A DNA stretch of 64,000 nt. Origin: DASUPK01 sp963744105. GTDB taxonomy: Bacteria; Actinomycetota; Thermoleophilia; Solirubrobacterales; 70-9. The notes below the pieces were generated by a model. The model was not told where the DNA came from, ran no database searches, and saw nothing but the letters and a program-made list of their open reading frames with translations. The stretch covers positions 434,001 to 498,000 of the forward strand of contig CAVUSJ010000006.1 in NCBI GenBank assembly GCA_963744105.1, written 5' to 3'. Shown piece by piece: positions 59,111 to 64,000 of this stretch (the stretch's first letter is position 1; each line of letters starts with the position of its first letter). Both the position numbers and the translations under genes were made by a program.

Positions 59111-60508
59111 CTAGGACGCTTCGCGCTCGAGGGCGTCGAGTTCGGGCTCGAATGCTTCGATGATCTTCTCGGGGTCGGGAACCAGCCCCGCATCCGACAT
59201 CACGCCGAGGGTCACCTCGCCCGCGTAGCTGAAGATAGCCACGCTCATCGAGACCCCTCCGGAGCATGGCGCCCAAACGAGTACGCCGCGCACGGGGGTC
59301 CCCGCCATGTAGACCGGCTGCCGGGGCCCCGGCACGTTGGTCATCACTGCGCTGCCCTTGGTGGTGAAAAGGTCGACGAGCAGCTTCTCGATCTGCACCG
59401 GGGTCCTGCCGATCGCGTCTAGCACCCCGTAGGAGACCGCGCCCTCCGGAGAATGCTTGATCTCCTCCATCCGGCGGTGCACCTCATCGAGCCTTTCGCG
59501 GCGGTCCTCGATCCCCACCGGGAGCGGCAGGAAGACGAGGCCGAAGCGGTTACCGAGGTCGGGCGGCAGCGGCTGATCCAGCGGCCGCAGGTTGAAGGGG
59601 ACCAGCGCGGTCAGCTCCTTCACTGGCGCGTCGCGGCCGCCCAGGTAGCTGCGCAGCGCCCCGGCGACCGCGGTGAGCAGCACATCGTTGACGGTAGTGC
59701 CGGTCCCGTGGCCGATCGCCTTCACTTCCTCGAGCGGGATCGGTGAGGACCAGGCGACGCGCTGCGCAACCCCCAGCTCGCCCTTCAGGGGAGTCCGCGG
59801 ATCGGCGCCCATGAGCAGCTGCTTCGCCAGCGCCCCGGCGTCGGCGCGAGCCTCGGCGGCCAGATCACGCAGGTGGGAGGGGTGCCTTCCCACCTCGATC
59901 GCCTCGTGCGCGAGCGCCCCCGCCGCCCCGCGCGCAACAGAGACGGCGCTCTCGGCCGGGCGGGTCAGCGTTCTCAGGGGGCCGCCGCGCCGCTCGGCCC
60001 CTGCCGCCCCATCATCGAGCGGCGCGATTCCCGCGTCCGGCGACTCGTCGGTCAGTGAGAGCAGGACGCGGCCGAGCGCGATGCCGTCGGCGATGCAGTG
60101 GTGGATCCGGCCGACGAGCGCGGCGCCATCGCCGTAGCCGTCCACGAGCTGGAACTGCCAGAGGGGCTTCGAGCGGTCGAGGGGCCGGGCCATCAGGTCG
60201 GCGACGAAGGCCTGGAGCGCGGCGCGGTCGCCCGGTGGGGGAAGGGCGACGTGATCGAGGTGAAGGTCGAGGTGGAAATGCGGGTCGTCCTCCCAGTGCG
60301 GACCCGAGAGCGGCCCCTTCCCCTCCACGACCCGCTGGCGGAAGCGGGGAAACGGCTCGACCATGCGCTCCTTGATCCTCTCCCTCACGCCCTCCCAGTC
60401 CGGCGGCTGGTCGAACCACAGCACCCCGGTGATCACCATCAGGTTGGTTGGCCGGTCCATGTGCAGCCAGGCGGCGTCCGCGTGCGACATCCGCTGCGAG
60501 GTGGCCAT
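59111..60508 (-). CDS. Wax ester synthase / diacylglycerol acyltransferase (WS/DGAT)
   Basis: 465 residues. The catalytic HHxxxDG motif is HHCIADG (136-142); the downstream family block ALVPFNLRP...GNRFGLVFLPLPVG and NVPGPRQPVYMAG is present. It transfers acyl groups from acyl-CoA to fatty alcohol or diacylglycerol to make storage lipid. It lies 2 bp beyond the adhE 3' end on the same strand, so a shared transcript is likely. Confidence 0.93.
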   Translation of the reverse strand: MATSQRMSHADAAWLHMDRPTNLMVITGVLWFDQPPDWEGVRERIKERMVEPFPRFRQRVVEGKGPLSGPHWEDDPHFHLDLHLDHVALPPPGDRAALQAFVADLMARPLDRSKPLWQFQLVDGYGDGAALVGRIHHCIADGIALGRVLLSLTDESPDAGIAPLDDGAAGAERRGGPLRTLTRPAESAVSVARGAAGALAHEAIEVGRHPSHLRDLAAEARADAGALAKQLLMGADPRTPLKGELGVAQRVAWSSPIPLEEVKAIGHGTGTTVNDVLLTAVAGALRSYLGGRDAPVKELTALVPFNLRPLDQPLPPDLGNRFGLVFLPLPVGIEDRRERLDEVHRRMEEIKHSPEGAVSYGVLDAIGRTPVQIEKLLVDLFTTKGSAVMTNVPGPRQPVYMAGTPVRGVLVWAPCSGGVSMSVAIFSYAGEVTLGVMSDAGLVPDPEKIIEAFEPELDALEREAS

Positions 60509-60510
60509 CG

Positions 60511-63121
60511 CTACGGGCGCCCTTCGAAGGCCGCTGCGAGCAGGGACGCCAGCTCTTCGAGCATCGGCATCCTCGGGTTGGTCCTGATGCTCGGGTCCGA
60601 GAACGCGCCCTTGACCAGGTCGGGCAGGGCGGCGTCGAACTCCTCTCTCGAGACGCCAGCGTCGGCCAGCGAGCGGGGCATGCCGACCGCGTCGAGCAGC
60701 TCGTCAATGCGCCCGAACAAGCGAGCGCGCCGCTCGTCCATGTCGCTGCCGCCCAGTCCGAGCACCCAGCCCATCTGCGCGTACTTGTCCGGCGCCACGT
60801 AGGTCGAGTAGCCGGGCGCCGGCATGAACTTCGAGGGGATCGAGGCGTTGTAGCGCAGCACGTGGGGCAGGAAGATGCCGTTGGCGCGGCCGTGCGGGAT
60901 CCCGAAGCGCGGCCCCGACCGCGTGCGCGAGCGCGTGGTTGACGCCGACGAAGGCATTGGAGAAGGCAAGGCCGGCGATTGTCGCCGCGTTTGACATCGC
61001 CGTTCGCACCTCGAGGTCGGAGCCGTTCTCGCAGGCGCGGGGCAGTGCGTCCATGATCAGGTTGATCGCCTGCATGCAGAAGGCGTCGGTGTAGGGAGAG
61101 GCGAAGATGGAGACGCCCGCCTCCAGGGCATGAGTGAGGGCGTCGACCCCGGTGTCAGCGGTGACGCTCGGCGGCATCGTCAGGGTCAGGGTCGGATCGA
61201 CGATCGCGACGTCCGGGACCAGCGAGTAGTCGACCAGCGTCACCTTGCGCCCGCCGGCGCTGATCACGGTCGCCGGTGAGACCTCCGAGCCGGTCCCGGC
61301 GGTCGTGGGCAGCGCCAGCAGGCGGACGGTGTGCTCGACCTCCGGGTAGTGGGCGACCCGCTTGCGCGCGTCGAGGAAGGGCAGGGCCAGCTCCCGCAGC
61401 GAGACGTCGGGGCTCTCGTGGAAGAGCCGCATCGCCTTGGCCGCGTCGAGGACCGAGCCGCCCCCCACCGCGACGATGCAGTCGGCACCGAACTCGCCCA
61501 GCACCTCGGTGCCGGCCTGGATCTGCGCCTCGCTCGGCTCCGGGTGGAGGTCGGAGAAGACGTGGACGCTGGGCCCTTCGAGGTAACGACGCACCTCATC
61601 GGCCACGCCTCGCGCCTCGCCGTCGATGTCGGTGACCAACAGAACCTGGGAGGCCTTGACCTCGCGCAGGGTCTCGATCGCGCCCGCGTTGAAGTAGGTG
61701 TCGGACGGGACCCGGAACCACTGGGGAGGCGCCTGGCGGCGCGAGACGGTCTTCACGTTGAGCAGGTTCCTGTAGTTGACGTTGTCGGTGGTGTTGGAGC
61801 CCCCCCAGGTGCCGCAGCCGAGCGAGAAGGTCGGGGTGAGCGAGTTGTAGATCCCGCCGAGGGCGCCGACAGCGGTGGGCGCGTTGACCAGGATGCGCCC
61901 GGTGCGGATCCTGCTGGCGAAGCGGTCGATCACTTCCTCGTCGGAGGCGTAGACGGCCGAGGTGTGCCCGAGCCCACCGTGCTCGGTGATCAGCTCGCAG
62001 GCGCTGACGCCGTGATCGACCGAGGGCGAGCGGACCAGTCCGAGGACGGGCATCAGCTTCTCCTGGATCAGCGGATGGTCGGCCAGCTCACCCAAGTCGG
62101 AGGGCAGCGGAGCCAGCAGCACCTTCACTCCCTCGTCCACCTCGAACCCACCCATCGCCCCGAGGTGGACGCAGGACTGACCGAGGGCGCGGGCGTCGAC
62201 CCGCCCGTCCGGCTCGAAGGCGAGATCCGCGAGGGCCTCCACCTGCGCGGGATCGAGCAGCTGCCCTCCCAGGCGCTCGAACTCGCCGACCAGCTGGTCG
62301 TAGATCGCCTCGTCGACCACGCATGTCTGCTCCGCTGGGCAGATCACCGAGGCGTCGAAGGTCTTCGAGATCAGCATGTCGACGACCGCCATGCCGACGT
62401 CGGCGCTGCGATGCAGGTAGACCGGGGCGTTCCCGGCGCCCACGCTGAGCGAGGGCTTGCCCGCGGCGTTGGCCGCCGCAACCGCCTTCGGGCCCCCGGT
62501 CGTCCAGATCAAGTCGACGCCGTCGTGATGGAAGAGGTATTGGGAGACGTCGAGCGTCGGGTCGGGGATGACCTGGAGTGCGTCGGGAGGCAGTCCAGCG
62601 GACTCGCCCGCATCCTGGAGGATCTCGACCGCCCGGACGGCGCAACCGGCCGCTCGCGCGGAGGGTCGGAAGATGATCGCGTTGCGGGTCTTGGCTGCGA
62701 CGATCGACTTGAACAGGGCGGTCGAGGTCGGGTTGGTGATCGGCAACAGAGCCAGCACGACGCCAATCGGCTCGGCGACGTACTGGATGCCGTGCTTCGG
62801 GTCCTCCTCGATCACCCCCACCGAGGGCTTGTCCTTCAGGTAGTCGTAGAGGAACTCGGTGGCGATGTAGTTCTTGAGGACCTTGTCCTCGAGCACCCCG
62901 AACTGGGTCTCCTCCATCGCCAGCTGGGCGAGCTCGAAGGCGCTCTCCAGCCCGGCGACGACCATCGCCCAAACGATCTCGTCGACCTGCTCCTGGTCGA
63001 GCCGCCGGAGGCTCTCCGCGGCCGCCTGAGCCCGGAGCACGAAGCCGTCCAGGCGATCGGCCTGCGCAGCGTCGACGACCTCAGCCGCCTGCGCTTCCGT
63101 GCTGGTCTGCGAGATCGCCAT
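60511..63121 (-). pseudogene. adhE: Bifunctional acetaldehyde-CoA/alcohol dehydrogenase, frameshifted
   Basis: About 870 codons in total, the right size for AdhE. N-terminal CoA-acylating aldehyde dehydrogenase: catalytic Cys in SVICPAEQTCVV and the linker RSPSVDHG. C-terminal Fe-dependent alcohol dehydrogenase: VAVGGGSVLDAAKAM, TTAGTGSEVSPATVI, DALTHALEAGVS and GVNHALAHAVG. The frame breaks near 60904-60918, and the last 150 residues (FGIPHGRANGIFLPHVLRYNA onward) continue in another frame. A single-base error or true mutation fits; all other motifs are intact. It would convert acetyl-CoA to ethanol or long-chain analogues. Confidence 0.88.
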
Positions 63122-63300
63122 GACCGTCTCTCCTTCGACTTACCTTACGCCGGAAGAGGGCCGCTGGAAAGCTTCCGCCACCGCCGTGAAGGGGATAACG
63201 CTTCTGTCGGTCCTGCAGAGCCGGAAGCTGCGATGTGCAAGTTGTTCCGTTACAGAACTGGTTTCGTACTGATCAGGACGGAGAAGGCTGCGGCGTCGCG

Positions 63301-64000
63301 CTATCTAACGAGGTCGCGCCGGTCGACGAGCACGGTTCCGATTGAGGCGAGCAGAGCGGCGGCCGCCGTGACCCCGATGAACGAGAGCGGATCGATGCCG
63401 TTGTCGACTGCGTTGCCGTAGTAGCGGAAGACGGAGACGTAGCGGACTCCGTCAATGCTTGGATCGAGCCGGCCCATCAGATCGATCACGTACATCGCTA
63501 CCAACACTCCGGCGACCGAGCCCGTGACGACGTTGGTGCGCAGGGAGAAGCCAGTCACCACGATCCCGAGGGCTGCGGAGAGCAGCGCCAGCGGCCAGAC
63601 ATTGGCAAAGCCCGCAAGCGCGAGCCCGAAGGAGAGTCCGGCGCTCGTGATCAGGCTGCCGAGCAGGGTCAGAACCAGCGAGACCGCGAGGACGGCCCCC
63701 AACTCGACGGCCGTCGCGCAGAAGCCGGCGGCGACCAGGCCACGGCGAGAAATCGGCGCCGAGAGAAGAACATCCAGTCGTCCACTCTCCGATGCGCCCG
63801 AGATCGCGCTGGCGATGGAGCGGACGGCGAGGTATCCGACCGCGAGCGGGACGATCAGGCTCAGCATTTCCGCGTGGAGGTACTGCTCGACGCTGGTCAG
63901 CTCGCCGATGCCGAAGGCTTCCTTGAGCGCAGTCGGGTAGTTGCTGATCGCCTTGGCGAGCGCATCCTCGACGGAGGGATAGATCCCGACGATGAACGCA
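63301..64000 (-). CDS. ABC-2 type transporter permease (C-terminal part, cut by window)
   Basis: At least 232 residues reading in from the right edge (SVEQYLHAEMLSLIVPLAVGYLAVRSIASAISGASESGRLDVLLSAPISRRGLV). Five or more helices follow. E..GRLDVLLSAPISR is the characteristic cytosolic loop of ABC-2 permeases. The ATPase partner is not in the window. The 180 bp before adhE hold no gene. Confidence 0.85.
   Translation of the reverse strand, partial: AFIVGIYPSVEDALAKAISNYPTALKEAFGIGELTSVEQYLHAEMLSLIVPLAVGYLAVRSIASAISGASESGRLDVLLSAPISRRGLVAAGFCATAVELGAVLAVSLVLTLLGSLITSAGLSFGLALAGFANVWPLALLSAALGIVVTGFSLRTNVVTGSVAGVLVAMYVIDLMGRLDPSIDGVRYVSVFRYYGNAVDNGIDPLSFIGVTAAAALLASIGTVLVDRRDLVR

Overview
The window reads as a chromosomal segment of a high-GC actinobacterium, most likely class Thermoleophilia (Solirubrobacterales or Gaiellales type). 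Reasons: GTG and TTG starts are common; tlyA-nadK-recN are grouped; SnoaL-like proteins begin MSEENVE; several secreted proteins end in Lys/Arg/Cys-rich tails; and there are ELWxxDGT-repeat, wax ester synthase and 2-oxoacid:ferredoxin oxidoreductase genes. This placement is inference, because no rRNA or tRNA gene is visible.

Layout. (1) 1-5.9 kb: minus-strand recN (cut by the window), MFS exporter, cytochrome P450, nadK and tlyA, with a LexA-like box upstream of tlyA. (2) 5.9-25.0 kb: a region bounded by two copies of a 26-bp core that look like attachment sites. A tyrosine integrase and an excisionase-like gene sit just inside the left copy, and arm-type direct repeats lie just inside both. 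Next comes 1.2 kb of non-coding DNA with a three-way-junction palindrome and two copies of a composite hairpin/iteron element. Then follow a Zur-type zinc uptake operon with a fused permease and binding protein, a c-di-AMP riboswitch driving an NlpC/P60 hydrolase, a frameshifted lgt, and a copper/cytochrome-oxidase assembly block (CopC-CopD, YcnI, CtaG-like, DsbA-like, two Sco proteins, TlpA-like and two very small membrane proteins). (3) 25.0-44.1 kb: an accessory region between core copies 2 and 3. It holds mostly secreted or unknown genes, pseudogenes and SnoaL-family fragments. At least 17 short oriented hairpins are placed mainly at gene 3' ends, and a tyrosine recombinase with only the catalytic domain lies in their midst. 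korAB and a phage-type HNH gene are also here. (4) 44.2-64 kb: mostly conventional chromosome. It has a rhodanese, a PAS-GGDEF protein, a two-component system flanked by two low-complexity secreted proteins, an MFS exporter, a sulfotransferase fusion, dxs and polyprenyl synthase (isoprenoid precursors), nusB, efp, a wax ester synthase, a frameshifted adhE and an ABC-2 permease cut by the window.

How parts work together. The zinc operon imports Zn2+ under its own repressor. The copper block probably delivers copper to cytochrome oxidase and handles its periplasmic thiols. dxs and the prenyl synthase supply isoprenoids. The oriented hairpins, recombinase and broken gene ends in 24-43 kb suggest a region that gains and loses gene ends by recombination; this is the least explained part of the window. 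Four genes carry frameshifts (lgt, two secreted genes, adhE). Two lie at 5-nt homopolymers, so base-calling error is a live alternative to real decay.
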